DNA of 47,707 nucleotides from positions 1 through 47,707 of the forward strand of contig NZ_JAQBOI010000167.1 of the NCBI RefSeq assembly GCF_028288105.1, in the 5' to 3' direction. How positions within the stretch are numbered: position 1 is the first letter of the stretch; the number at the start of each line of letters is the position of its first letter. This DNA is from Mucilaginibacter sp. GTDB lineage: Bacteria; Bacteroidota; Bacteroidia; Sphingobacteriales; Sphingobacteriaceae. The notes beneath the pieces are model-generated. The model was not told the DNA's origin. It did no database searches and saw only the letters and a list, made by a program, of their open reading frames with translations. A program made the translations under genes and the position numbers. Shown here piece by piece: positions 16,804-24,350 of the stretch.

Positions 16804-17700
16804 CTAATTTATCCCGCCTTTGATCTTTACCGTTCCCACATAATCATTCACATAATCTCGCGGTGCTTTACCCGTAATATTCTTAAATGTATAATTAAAA
16901 TTAGTTATACTGCTAAAGCCGCAGTTATAAGCAACATCGGCAATGTTATTAAGATTGCCGTTTACCAATAATTTGCAGGCCTGGTTTACCCGTACTTTGT
17001 TTACAAAGGCAGTGAAGGTAAGCCGGGTATGTTTTTTAAAATACCTGCAAAAAGCATTTGGCGTTAAATGGGCCTGGCGGGCAACTTCTTCAAGGGTTAA
17101 GGCGCTGCCATAATTGTGCATAATATAGTTGTATACCGATGCAATGCGCATCCCCTCCGGGTCTGTCATAGAATGGGTGTAACTGCCGGCCGATAAGGGT
17201 TGTATATCTGTTAACCCACACATCGCGTTTAGCATCTCAATAAATACCGACATTTGCAAAGCACCCCTGCTGTGCTGAATACGATCAATAAACCCCGAAA
17301 ATACCGACCGCATTTGCATTGGTATTTTAAACCCTGTTTGCCATTGTTCAAAAAAAGAGCGTACGGCCTCCATCTCCGGTAAGTTAAACATGGCAGCCAG
17401 TTTCCCCACCGGGTCAAAGAAAACAGTTAATGCCTCTATCACCAGGGTGCTATCATCATCAAAATATTCGGGGTTGCTTTTAAATAAATGCGGCAGATTT
17501 GCGCCCAGCACATATACTTCGCCGGCCTTAAAAGCATGCATGCTATTCCCTGCAAGCAAAGTACCTTCTCCTCTCTTTATCCAGGTTATTTGCACTTCGG
17601 CGTGGCGGTGCAAATGCGGATAAAAATGCGACATTATCTCTTCCTGCACTATAATAGTTTTGCCATGTGGTACAGGAATGGTAAAGGGAAGTACTTTCAT
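16804..17700 (-). CDS. AraC family transcriptional regulator with cupin domain
   Basis: The 298-residue protein has an N-terminal cupin-like sensor (about 20-110: MSHFYPHLHRHAEVQITWIKRGEGTLLAGN, GEVYVLGANLPH). The C-terminal pair of helix-turn-helix motifs (about 190-290) contains LTLEEVARQAHLTPNAFCRYFKKHT and IADVAYNCGFSSITNFNYTFKNITGKAPRDY, the standard AraC signature. The PHLHRHAE segment is typical of sugar- or small-molecule-responsive members. The adjacent lipoprotein gene is the only obvious partner. AraC-type regulators control hydroxyproline genes in some bacteria, but this one is 4 kb from that cluster and no link is shown. Confidence 0.85.
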   Translation of the reverse strand: MKVLPFTIPVPHGKTIIVQEEIMSHFYPHLHRHAEVQITWIKRGEGTLLAGNSMHAFKAGEVYVLGANLPHLFKSNPEYFDDDSTLVIEALTVFFDPVGKLAAMFNLPEMEAVRSFFEQWQTGFKIPMQMRSVFSGFIDRIQHSRGALQMSVFIEMLNAMCGLTDIQPLSAGSYTHSMTDPEGMRIASVYNYIMHNYGSALTLEEVARQAHLTPNAFCRYFKKHTRLTFTAFVNKVRVNQACKLLVNGNLNNIADVAYNCGFSSITNFNYTFKNITGKAPRDYVNDYVGTVKIKGGIN

Positions 17701-17720
17701 GCGGCAGTTACTGATTTATT

Positions 17721-17819
17721 AAATTACTGATTTAGTGATGGCCATGATTTGAATATCATTAATTATAGCTAAATTTCTTCAACATTTAATTCTATAAATC
17801 ATTAAATCAATAATTCTAT
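17721..17819. repeat. degenerate inverted repeat between divergent genes
   Basis: AATTACTGATTTAGTGAT (17722-17739) and ATCATTAAATCAATAATTCT (17798-17817) are imperfect inverted copies. They closely resemble the arms of the 30-bp perfect palindrome at 21861-21941. The element sits in the 211-bp gap between the AraC gene and the sigma factor gene, where both promoters must lie. Confidence 0.5.
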
Positions 17820-17911
17820 AATTTTTTCACATCCGTGGCAACCTTTACGTAACATTTACCGTGATGTATGCAGATAAGGTAGCAATTTAAGGATAAACAG
17901 GGAACCCTAAT

Positions 17912-18565
17912 ATGGGCGAAGAAGAACTAAATCAACTGGTAAGGGGCTGTTTAAAAGATGACAGGTTGAGTCAGAAGCTGTTGTATAAGGCTTTTTATGG
18001 CTTTGCTATGGGCATCTGTTTACGGTATGCTACAAACAGGTATGAGGCTTCAGAGATCATGAACCAGGGGTTTTATAAAGTCTTCAAAAACTTAACTAAA
18101 TATGATATTACTAAGCCTTTTAAGGCTTGGCTTGGCCGCATTATGGTAAATACATCAATAGATTATTACCGGTCAAACTTAAAAATAGCCTATACAGAAG
18201 AATTGGAAAAGGCCGAACACATTAACGATACAGAGCTTGCAGACAGAAATTTAAATTACAACGAGTTACTGGATATGATAGGTCAGTTACCACGTGCATA
18301 CCGCACCATATTTAACTTATTTGCCATTGAAGGTTACACACACGAGGAAATAGGCGACATGCTGAACATCAGCACAGGCACATCAAAATCAAACTTGCAT
18401 AAGGCAAGAGAAAAATTAAAAATAATGATAGCTAAAAGCAATAAAATGCCGGGCTTAGATAATACAGGCTTAGATAACAGACAACAATCAAATTCAAATA
18501 ATATAGTATCAATAACCCACACAGACTTATCCCCATCTTTTGTGAAAAACATTAGCAAACAATGA
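17912..18565 (+). CDS. ECF-type RNA polymerase sigma factor
   Basis: The 217-residue protein has sigma region 2 (about 25-92: GICLRYATNRYEASEIMNQGFYKVFKNLTKYD, FKAWLGRIMVNTSIDYYR) and region 4 (about 110-170: LLDMIGQLPRAYRTIFNLFAIEGYTHEEIGDMLNISTGTSKSNLHKAREKL). The tail of about 45 residues is Asn/Ser-rich and longer than usual. Its stop overlaps the start of the next gene (ATGA at 18562-18565), which implies translational coupling. It heads a five-gene operon. The partner for regulation is most likely the membrane protein encoded next, although that lacks a recognisable zinc anti-sigma motif. Confidence 0.9.
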   Translation: MGEEELNQLVRGCLKDDRLSQKLLYKAFYGFAMGICLRYATNRYEASEIMNQGFYKVFKNLTKYDITKPFKAWLGRIMVNTSIDYYRSNLKIAYTEELEKAEHINDTELADRNLNYNELLDMIGQLPRAYRTIFNLFAIEGYTHEEIGDMLNISTGTSKSNLHKAREKLKIMIAKSNKMPGLDNTGLDNRQQSNSNNIVSITHTDLSPSFVKNISKQ

Positions 18566-19869
18566 AAGACGAAAAAGAAGATAGTATTGATAAATTGTTT
18601 AGCCAAGGGTTAAATGACCCTGGAAGCAATGCATCGTACAGGGAAGAGGACTGGGACGCGCTGGAGAGCATGCTGGAGGGCAAGAAGCCCAAGGGTATCA
18701 TTTACAGGTTAGCGTATATAATAAGTGGTATTGCCGCGCTGCTATTGCTTGTTCTTGGTTGGTTGTTTTTAAACCCTGCAGAAAAACCTGATAAAACAAC
18801 CCCGCAAGTGGTTAAAACAAAACCGCAGGCAAAACAAGATTCCGGTAAGTACGGCACGCCCGTTCAGCAACTGGCAGATCGCAAAACACAAACGCCTTCG
18901 GCAGGTACCGACAGTGCAAATAACGCACCCGGTAAAAATCGCCCGGGCAAATCGTTCTTTACCTTATCTGCTGATGCGGGCGGCCGTAATACTGCCGGCC
19001 AGATTGCAAAAACAGATGCCGCACCTAAATCGCCGGCCATAAAAACACCATCTGATACCATTATTATCACCGATAAAGCGGTTAACAACATGGCTGTTAA
19101 TAATGCAAAGGTTGATACCATTATTACAGATAAAGCTGCGGCTAACCTGGCAAATAATAATGTGAAGGTTGATACTATTATTGTACCCAAAGCACCTGTA
19201 TTGGCATCGGTAGTGGATGATATTAAGCCGAAGAAAAAGTCAACAAAAACAACAACATCATCAGGTGGCTTTAGGCCGGCATTTGCTTTAAGCTTTATTG
19301 CATCACCGGATATTAACAGCGTGAAAGGGTTTTCGCAAAACAAGGTGGGTACTAATGCCGGGCTTTTGCTAACATTGGGCGTATCAAAAAAATGGAGTAT
19401 ATCTACAGGTGCTGTTTATTCTGATAAACCTTACTTAACTGATTTTGCCAATTACTCCAGCGCTTACAAATTCAATACAAACCCTACAAGTGTAAGTGCA
19501 AGCTGTATTGTATTAGATATCCCTTTAAATGTTGGTTACCAGCTTTATAACAGCGGTGGCAATAAGTTTAGTTTGGGCACTGGCCTTTCGTCATACTTTA
19601 TGCTGCGCGAAAATTACACGTTCAATTATGCAGGCGAGTATCCGGGCGGGCCAACAAGCTATAATATCAGGAACAAAAACAAACATATAATGGGTGTGCT
19701 CAATCTAAACGCGACTTATCAGCGCGAGATAAGCTCAAAATTTGGTGTGGGCATTCAGCCCTATTTTAAAGTACCGCTTACTGGTATTGGTTATGGGCAG
19801 GTTAATCTTAAATCGGCAGGAGTTGCCGTGGCTGTAACGTGGAACATTAATACGAGAATAAAACCTTAG
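18562..19869 (+). CDS. putative sigma-linked protein: cytoplasmic segment, one TM, linker, beta-barrel-like domain
   Basis: The 435-residue protein has a charged N-terminal segment (1-47) containing EEDWDALESMLEGK, which resembles the short sigma-contacting regions of Bacteroidota anti-sigma-like proteins. One strong membrane helix follows (about 48-70), then a Lys/Ala/Pro/Thr-rich linker (about 71-235). The linker carries an imperfect 19-20-residue repeat around VDTII.DKA..N.A.NN (DNA period 60 then 57 bases, about 19054-19190). From about 237 a PorT/OMP-like beta-sheet domain begins (FRPAFALSFIASPDINSVKGF...SISTGAVYSDKPYL) and runs to the end. If that domain enters the outer membrane, the chain would cross the whole envelope. 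Coupling with the sigma gene supports a signalling role, which is my inference. Confidence 0.7.
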   Translation: MKDEKEDSIDKLFSQGLNDPGSNASYREEDWDALESMLEGKKPKGIIYRLAYIISGIAALLLLVLGWLFLNPAEKPDKTTPQVVKTKPQAKQDSGKYGTPVQQLADRKTQTPSAGTDSANNAPGKNRPGKSFFTLSADAGGRNTAGQIAKTDAAPKSPAIKTPSDTIIITDKAVNNMAVNNAKVDTIITDKAAANLANNNVKVDTIIVPKAPVLASVVDDIKPKKKSTKTTTSSGGFRPAFALSFIASPDINSVKGFSQNKVGTNAGLLLTLGVSKKWSISTGAVYSDKPYLTDFANYSSAYKFNTNPTSVSASCIVLDIPLNVGYQLYNSGGNKFSLGTGLSSYFMLRENYTFNYAGEYPGGPTSYNIRNKNKHIMGVLNLNATYQREISSKFGVGIQPYFKVPLTGIGYGQVNLKSAGVAVAVTWNINTRIKP

Positions 19870-19876
19870 TAAAAAC

Positions 19877-20419
19877 ATGAAATATATCGGCTTAATTTTA
19901 CTCGCCTGGTTTAGTATAAATCAGGCGGGACAGGACATCTATGCCTGTAAAAATGCAGTAGTAACCATTTATTCAAAGGCGCCAATAGAAGATATTGATG
20001 CCCGGTCTGACAAGGGAACATCAGTTTTTAATGCCGCGACCGGCGAGCTGGCCTTTAGTGTGCCCATACGATCCTTTAAGTTTGATAAAGCCAGGATGCA
20101 GGAGCACTTTAACGAAAATTATATGGAGAGCGATAAGTATCCGCAGGCAACTTTTAAAGGCAAAATTAACGAGAAACCCGACGTAACTAAAGATGGCACC
20201 TACCCGGTAACCGCTGCCGGCATATTTGAGGTGCATGGCGTAAAACAAACCCGCACAATTGCTGGTAAGCTCACGGTAAACGGTGGCGCTATCAGCCTGT
20301 CGTCGGAGTTTATGGTAGCCTGTAAAGATCATAAAATTGATATCCCTCAACTGGTGTTTCACAACATTGCCGAAACCATAAGGGTGCAAGTAAATGCAAC
20401 ATACACACCTTATAAATAA
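19877..20419 (+). CDS. YceI family lipocalin-like protein
   Basis: The 180-residue protein has an N-terminal signal-like segment (about 1-18) and a YceI beta-barrel. Diagnostic parts are FDKARMQEHFNENYMESDKYPQATFKG (about 70-95), ITAAGIFEVHGVKQTR-like text at about 115-130, and VACKDHKIDIPQLVFHNIAETIRVQV near the end. YceI proteins bind polyisoprenoid lipids such as quinone-like molecules in the periplasm. It lies 7 bp after the preceding gene, in the same operon as a Rieske protein. That makes a redox or quinone connection reasonable, but this is inferred. Confidence 0.88.
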   Translation: MKYIGLILLAWFSINQAGQDIYACKNAVVTIYSKAPIEDIDARSDKGTSVFNAATGELAFSVPIRSFKFDKARMQEHFNENYMESDKYPQATFKGKINEKPDVTKDGTYPVTAAGIFEVHGVKQTRTIAGKLTVNGGAISLSSEFMVACKDHKIDIPQLVFHNIAETIRVQVNATYTPYK

Positions 20420-20441
20420 AAATCCCTAACACAATAATCAT

Positions 20442-21386
20442 ATGAAAAAATCCCTCTTATTCATCGCGCTGTTTTTAACAGCAGGCTTACTAAAAGCCCA
20501 AAACCCAACTACTGATACAACCGCCAGTAGTACCGATGCACTAATGAAAACTCTTAGCGCACCCGAAAAAGGAGAACCGGTTATCGCCACATTTAAGGCC
20601 ACCCGCCTTATACTATCGCAAACCACCGAAACCGTTAAAAAGAAAGAACTGAACTTTTTGGTGATACACCGCTTTGGTGATATTGCAGGTGCGAACGGCG
20701 GCGGTAAAACAATGTGGGGACTTGACAACTCAACAGATATTTACATTGGATTTGAATACGGCCTTACAGATAACCTGAACATTGATTTTGGCCGCAGTAA
20801 GTTTGAATCGTTACTTGAGCTGGGTTTAAAATACAATATACTGCATCAAAAATTAGATAACAGCGTACCCGTGGCCGTTACTTTAATTGGCAAAACAGGT
20901 TTCAAAACCTATCATGCAAACACGCCTATATTTGATAATTATGCCAACCGTTTCTCTTACCTGGCACAGGCTGTTATCGCACGTAAATTTTCATCTGCCT
21001 TATCGTTGCAGGTATCTCCAATGTACCTTATTAACAATGCACCCTATCCCTTTTTGTATGGCAACGAAAAGAAGTTTTTCTCGCTATCTGCCGCAGGTCG
21101 TTTAAAAATCACCAAACGCATGGGTATTGTGCTTGATTATGTTCACCCATTCTCTAACTTTAGAGATAACAATGTTGACCCCAGGTTTTATGACGGACTT
21201 GGTGTAGGCCTCGAAATTGAGACAGGCGGGCACGTGTTCACCATAAACTTTACTAACGCGCAGGCTATATCCGAATTTAATTACCTGAACGATACCGAAT
21301 CAAAATGGAGCAAAGGACAATTCCGTTTAGGTTTTACCATTTCAAGAATATTCGATTTCAACAAAAAACATAAATCAAACTATTAA
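20442..21386 (+). CDS. DUF5777 family outer-membrane beta-barrel protein
   Basis: The 314-residue protein has a signal peptide (cleavage near LKAQ, residue about 20). A barrel-type sequence follows with alternating hydrophobic strands: LNFLVIHRFGDIAGANGG, MWGLDNSTDIYIGFEYGLTDNLNIDFGRSKF, LSLQVSPMYLINNAPYPF, MGIVLDYVHPFSN, GVGLEIETGGHVFTINFTNAQA. The text FLVIHRFGDI..GGG and the overall layout fit DUF5777, a Bacteroidota family without assigned function. It probably sits in the outer membrane. It lies 22 bp downstream of YceI and 22 bp upstream of the Rieske gene. Confidence 0.78.
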   Translation: MKKSLLFIALFLTAGLLKAQNPTTDTTASSTDALMKTLSAPEKGEPVIATFKATRLILSQTTETVKKKELNFLVIHRFGDIAGANGGGKTMWGLDNSTDIYIGFEYGLTDNLNIDFGRSKFESLLELGLKYNILHQKLDNSVPVAVTLIGKTGFKTYHANTPIFDNYANRFSYLAQAVIARKFSSALSLQVSPMYLINNAPYPFLYGNEKKFFSLSAAGRLKITKRMGIVLDYVHPFSNFRDNNVDPRFYDGLGVGLEIETGGHVFTINFTNAQAISEFNYLNDTESKWSKGQFRLGFTISRIFDFNKKHKSNY

Positions 21387-21408
21387 CCCTTATTAACCCC
21401 TACTACAA

Positions 21409-21852
21409 ATGGAAAGACATGAATTTTTAGCAAAATTTGGTATAAGCATGGCTGCGGTATGTGCAGGCTGCAGTTTAATAGGTTGCGGCTCTAAAGGTAA
21501 CGACCCGGCACCGGGCGGCGGCACACCACCTCCTAAACCGGGCAGCGGCAATGTATTCTCTGTTAATTTGGACACCGAGATGCAAAGCATAGGCAGCTCT
21601 AAAATATCAAACGGAATTATACTGGTGCGTTTAGCCGCAGGCGTAGCTGCAAGCGCGTTTACAGCGGTACAGGTTGCCTGCACGCACGAAGGCACAAGCA
21701 TCAACTACAACACCAACCAGGGCATTTTTATATGCCCTAATCATGGCAGCGAGTTTAATACATCGGGTGGGGTAGTTTTAGGGCCGGCAACTTCGGCGCT
21801 TAAAAAATATACGGTAACTGTTGCGGGAAGCACTTTAACAGTTACGGCGTAA
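21409..21852 (+). CDS. Rieske 2Fe-2S protein, probable lipoprotein
   Basis: The 147-residue protein carries both Rieske cluster boxes, Cys91-Thr-His93 (ACTHEG) and Cys109-Pro-Asn-His112 (CPNHGSEF), which bind one 2Fe-2S centre. The N terminus (MERHEFLAKFGISMAAVCAGCSLIGCG) has a hydrophobic stretch with Cys18, Cys21 and Cys26. A lipid anchor at one of these is likely, followed by a Gly/Pro linker (about 30-48) that would let the head move. No cytochrome b or oxidase subunit gene is adjacent. It is the last gene of the sigma operon, which ends at the large palindrome. Confidence 0.9.
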   Translation: MERHEFLAKFGISMAAVCAGCSLIGCGSKGNDPAPGGGTPPPKPGSGNVFSVNLDTEMQSIGSSKISNGIILVRLAAGVAASAFTAVQVACTHEGTSINYNTNQGIFICPNHGSEFNTSGGVVLGPATSALKKYTVTVAGSTLTVTA

Positions 21853-21860
21853 TTAATTTT

Positions 21861-21941
21861 GAATTATTGATTTAGTGAATTAGTGATTGAAAAGCAGCTC
21901 CTGAAAATCAATCAATCACTAATTCACTAAATCAATAATTC
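21861..21941. terminator. 30-bp perfect palindrome between convergent genes
   Basis: Arm 21861-21890 (starts GAATTATTGATTTAGTG) is an exact reverse complement of 21912-21941, with a 21-base loop. It fills the 100-bp space between the stops of the Rieske and FAD-oxidoreductase genes and could terminate both. The stem is AT-rich and lacks a separate T-run, so it may instead be a repeat element. Confidence 0.7.
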
Positions 21942-21952
21942 ACTAATTAGCA

Positions 21953-23200
21953 TTAAGCGTAGCGATCCGGCGAAAACTGGCTGATACCTGTTGATGGTGT
22001 GGCCTGGTTTAGCAGATCGTCTATCAGCTTACCTGTTGCGGGTGCAAGGCTTAATCCCATCATGCCGTGCCCGGTGGCAACAGCCAGGTTTTTGTATTTG
22101 CCCGATAAGCCAATATATGGCAAACCATCCGGCGAACATGGGCGAAAACCAAACCATATATCTTTTTGCCGTGGTAAGGCAGGCGTAAAATCTGGAAAAT
22201 ATTGAGGGATTGATTCCACGATGCCTGCCACCCGGTTCATATTAACCTGCTGGTTTATCTTGCCTATTTCCATGGTACCGCCAAAGCGGATACTGCCGTT
22301 CATAGGGGTTACCGATACCCTTGCCTCGCAAAGCAGCGCTGGGATGGTCATTCGTTTTTGCGGCTCATCTACCATAAAAGAATAACCCTTGCCCGGCATT
22401 AACGGAACGTTTAACCCGGCCAGTTTTGCTATCCCCGGCGACCATGCGCCACCCGCTAACAGGTAAGCATCACCCGTAAAGCTTTTATCATTGCTGATAA
22501 CCTGGGTTATTTGGCCACCGGCATGTTCCATATTGGTAACAGGTGTATTCCTGTGGATCTTAACCCCTGCTTTTTCTAAATGCTTTACCAGCCCGGCTAT
22601 CAATTTATTAGGATACAAATGCGCATCACAGTGGTAATGTACAGCGCCCAACACATCCAGTTCAATATCCGGCTGTAGCTTGCGGCATTCATCGGCAGTA
22701 AGGTACTGCGCGTCGAGGCCTAAATGGGTAGCTTTTTCGGCGGTGTGGCGTTCTTCCTCTTCAAACTTTGGGGTTTTAAAAAGCATTAGTATGCCTTTAT
22801 CGGCAAAGCCGAAATCAAAATCCGCGTCCTGTTCCAAATCCAGGTAAAGTTTTTTGCTGAGCATTGACAGATCCCGCAATGCCCCTGCCGATCGCTCGAC
22901 ATGGTGTTTATTGGCCGCTTTAAGGAATTTCCATCCCCAGCCTATCAGTTCGGGGTTTAAGGACGGCTTTACATAAAACGGACTTTTGCTATTAAACATC
23001 CACCTAATGCCCTGCTCTATCATACCCGGCGCTGCCAGTGGTATAAAATGGCTGGGCACTATCATCCCGGCATTACCGAAGGATGCATTATCGGTAAGGT
23101 CGCCCTGTTCCAGTATCTCCACTTCCCAACCCGATTTGTTCAGGTAATACGCCGAGAACAGCCCTATTATTCCACCACCTATTATTATTGCTTTACTCAT
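21953..23200 (-). CDS. FAD-dependent oxidoreductase, probable D-hydroxyproline oxidase/dehydrogenase
   Basis: The 415-residue DAO-family flavoprotein starts SKAIIIGGGIIGLFSAYYL, a dinucleotide fold (GGGIIG at 8-13), followed by LEQGDLTDNASFGNAGMI as in DadA-type D-amino-acid dehydrogenases. LAGGAWSPGIAKLAG and ATGHGMMGLSLAPATGKLIDDLL near the C terminus complete the family pattern. Next to a 4-hydroxyproline epimerase and a pyrroline-hydroxy-carboxylate deaminase, the expected reaction is oxidation of cis-4-hydroxy-D-proline to 1-pyrroline-4-hydroxy-2-carboxylate, with electrons passed to oxygen or the quinone pool. A generic D-amino-acid dehydrogenase is the alternative. It is the last gene of the minus-strand set. 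Confidence 0.85.
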   Translation of the reverse strand: MSKAIIIGGGIIGLFSAYYLNKSGWEVEILEQGDLTDNASFGNAGMIVPSHFIPLAAPGMIEQGIRWMFNSKSPFYVKPSLNPELIGWGWKFLKAANKHHVERSAGALRDLSMLSKKLYLDLEQDADFDFGFADKGILMLFKTPKFEEEERHTAEKATHLGLDAQYLTADECRKLQPDIELDVLGAVHYHCDAHLYPNKLIAGLVKHLEKAGVKIHRNTPVTNMEHAGGQITQVISNDKSFTGDAYLLAGGAWSPGIAKLAGLNVPLMPGKGYSFMVDEPQKRMTIPALLCEARVSVTPMNGSIRFGGTMEIGKINQQVNMNRVAGIVESIPQYFPDFTPALPRQKDIWFGFRPCSPDGLPYIGLSGKYKNLAVATGHGMMGLSLAPATGKLIDDLLNQATPSTGISQFSPDRYA

Positions 23201-23221
23201 TTGTTATTCTGTTATTCTAAC

Positions 23222-23251
23222 CCGTCATTGCTTCGTACCTCGCAATGACGG
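23222..23251. repeat. CCGTCATTGC / GCAATGACGG palindromic element
   Basis: A perfect 10-bp inverted repeat with a 10-base loop lies in the 77-bp gap between the epimerase and the FAD-oxidoreductase genes. I recall elements of the form GTCATTGCGAGGTACGAAGCAATGAC as widespread short palindromes in bacterial genomes, so it may be a dispersed repeat rather than a gene-specific signal. Confidence 0.6.
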
Positions 23252-23277
23252 TCTTGTTCTATATTCGCTATCGAAAA

Positions 23278-24279
23278 TTATATCACCTGAAACCCAAACG
23301 CGTACGGGTCATCCTCATCATCAATTTTGATGGTGTTGTAGCCGTAAACCTTTGCCCAGCCTTCAATACCGGGTACAATGGCCGGTTTGCCGCCAAGTGT
23401 TACTTCATCCTCTACCGTGCCAATAAACTGACTGCCTATGATACTTTCATGGATAAATTTATCACCCTTCTTTAATAACCCTTTGGCATGCCATTGCGCC
23501 ATACGGGCTGATGTACCTGTACCACATGGTGATCTATCAATCGCTTTATCGCCATAAAAAACAGCGTTGCGGGCGGTTGCCTCCGGCGATATGGTTTTGC
23601 CCGCCCACAAAATATGCGAACAGCCGTTTATGGTTGGGTTTTCGGGGTGGATGAAAGTATATTGCTCATTTATCCTTTGGCGTAAAACTCTGCTCCATGA
23701 TATCAGCTGATCGGCAGTATGGTTTTCCAGTCCTTTAAAGTTTTCCTGCGGATCAACAATGGCGTAGAAATTCCCTCCATAGCTCACATCAATAGTTAAC
23801 ATACCCAGGTCAGGGCATTCTACTTGCAAGTTTTCGGCAGCCAGGTAGCTTGGCACATTAACCAGCTTTACCGACCTCACTTTTTTACCTTCCTGTTTGT
23901 AGGAGATCAAAACCAATCCTGCGGGCGCCTCCATACGCACAATGCCGGGTATTTTTGGCGTGATCAATCCTTCCTCAATAGCGATAGTTATAGTGCCGAT
24001 AGTACCATGCCCGCACATAGGCAGGCAGCCGCTGGTTTCAATGAATAGCACAGCCACATCGTTCTGTGGGTTGTGAGGCGGATACAATATACTACCCGAC
24101 ATCATATCATGCCCCCTTGGTTCAAACATCAAACCTTTACGGATCCAGTCGTATTCTTTTAAAAAATGCTGGCGTTTTTCGCTCATGTTGCTGCCCACCA
24201 AGTTAGGCCCGCCACCGGCAACCAGCCTTACGGGGTTACCGCAGGTATGCGCATCTATGCAGAAGAATGTTTTATTCAT
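23278..24279 (-). CDS. 4-hydroxyproline 2-epimerase (proline racemase family)
   Basis: Taking the ATG at 24279 gives 333 residues, the usual length. A frame reaching 24348 would add 23 residues translated from an intergenic hairpin and is unlikely. The two catalytic cysteines are both present: Cys89 in MCGHGT and Cys252 in DRSPCGTGT. The Cys/Cys pair marks racemases/epimerases, whereas trans-3-hydroxyproline dehydratases have Thr in the second position. Together with neighbouring genes it should convert trans-4-hydroxy-L-proline to cis-4-hydroxy-D-proline, the first step of catabolism, in the cytoplasm without cofactor. Confidence 0.92.
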   Translation of the reverse strand: MNKTFFCIDAHTCGNPVRLVAGGGPNLVGSNMSEKRQHFLKEYDWIRKGLMFEPRGHDMMSGSILYPPHNPQNDVAVLFIETSGCLPMCGHGTIGTITIAIEEGLITPKIPGIVRMEAPAGLVLISYKQEGKKVRSVKLVNVPSYLAAENLQVECPDLGMLTIDVSYGGNFYAIVDPQENFKGLENHTADQLISWSRVLRQRINEQYTFIHPENPTINGCSHILWAGKTISPEATARNAVFYGDKAIDRSPCGTGTSARMAQWHAKGLLKKGDKFIHESIIGSQFIGTVEDEVTLGGKPAIVPGIEGWAKVYGYNTIKIDDEDDPYAFGFQVI

Positions 24280-24287
24280 GTTTTTCA

Positions 24288-24350
24288 AGTTGAAAGTAAA
24301 AAGTTTAAGGTTCAAAGTCACATTCAACTTTAAACCTTGAACTTTCAACT
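24288..24350 (-). other. long imperfect intercistronic hairpin
   Basis: AGTTGAAAGT (24288-24297) pairs with ACTTTCAACT (24341-24350), and AAGGTT.AAAGT (24307-24318) with ACTTT.AACCTT (24327-24338), leaving a small bulge and a short loop. It begins exactly at the dehydrogenase stop codon and ends 8 bases before the epimerase ATG. It therefore takes the place where a normal leader would be. Confidence 0.55.

Noticed and set aside
16804-17700. AraC regulator as the hydroxyproline regulator
   Set aside because: AraC members do control such genes in some bacteria, but this gene lies 4 kb away beyond an unrelated operon and pairs with a lipoprotein gene; no shared operator was seen.
24280-24348. 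Upstream extension of the epimerase by 23 residues
   Set aside because: The extra part is translated from the intercistronic hairpin; starting at 24279 gives the normal family length.
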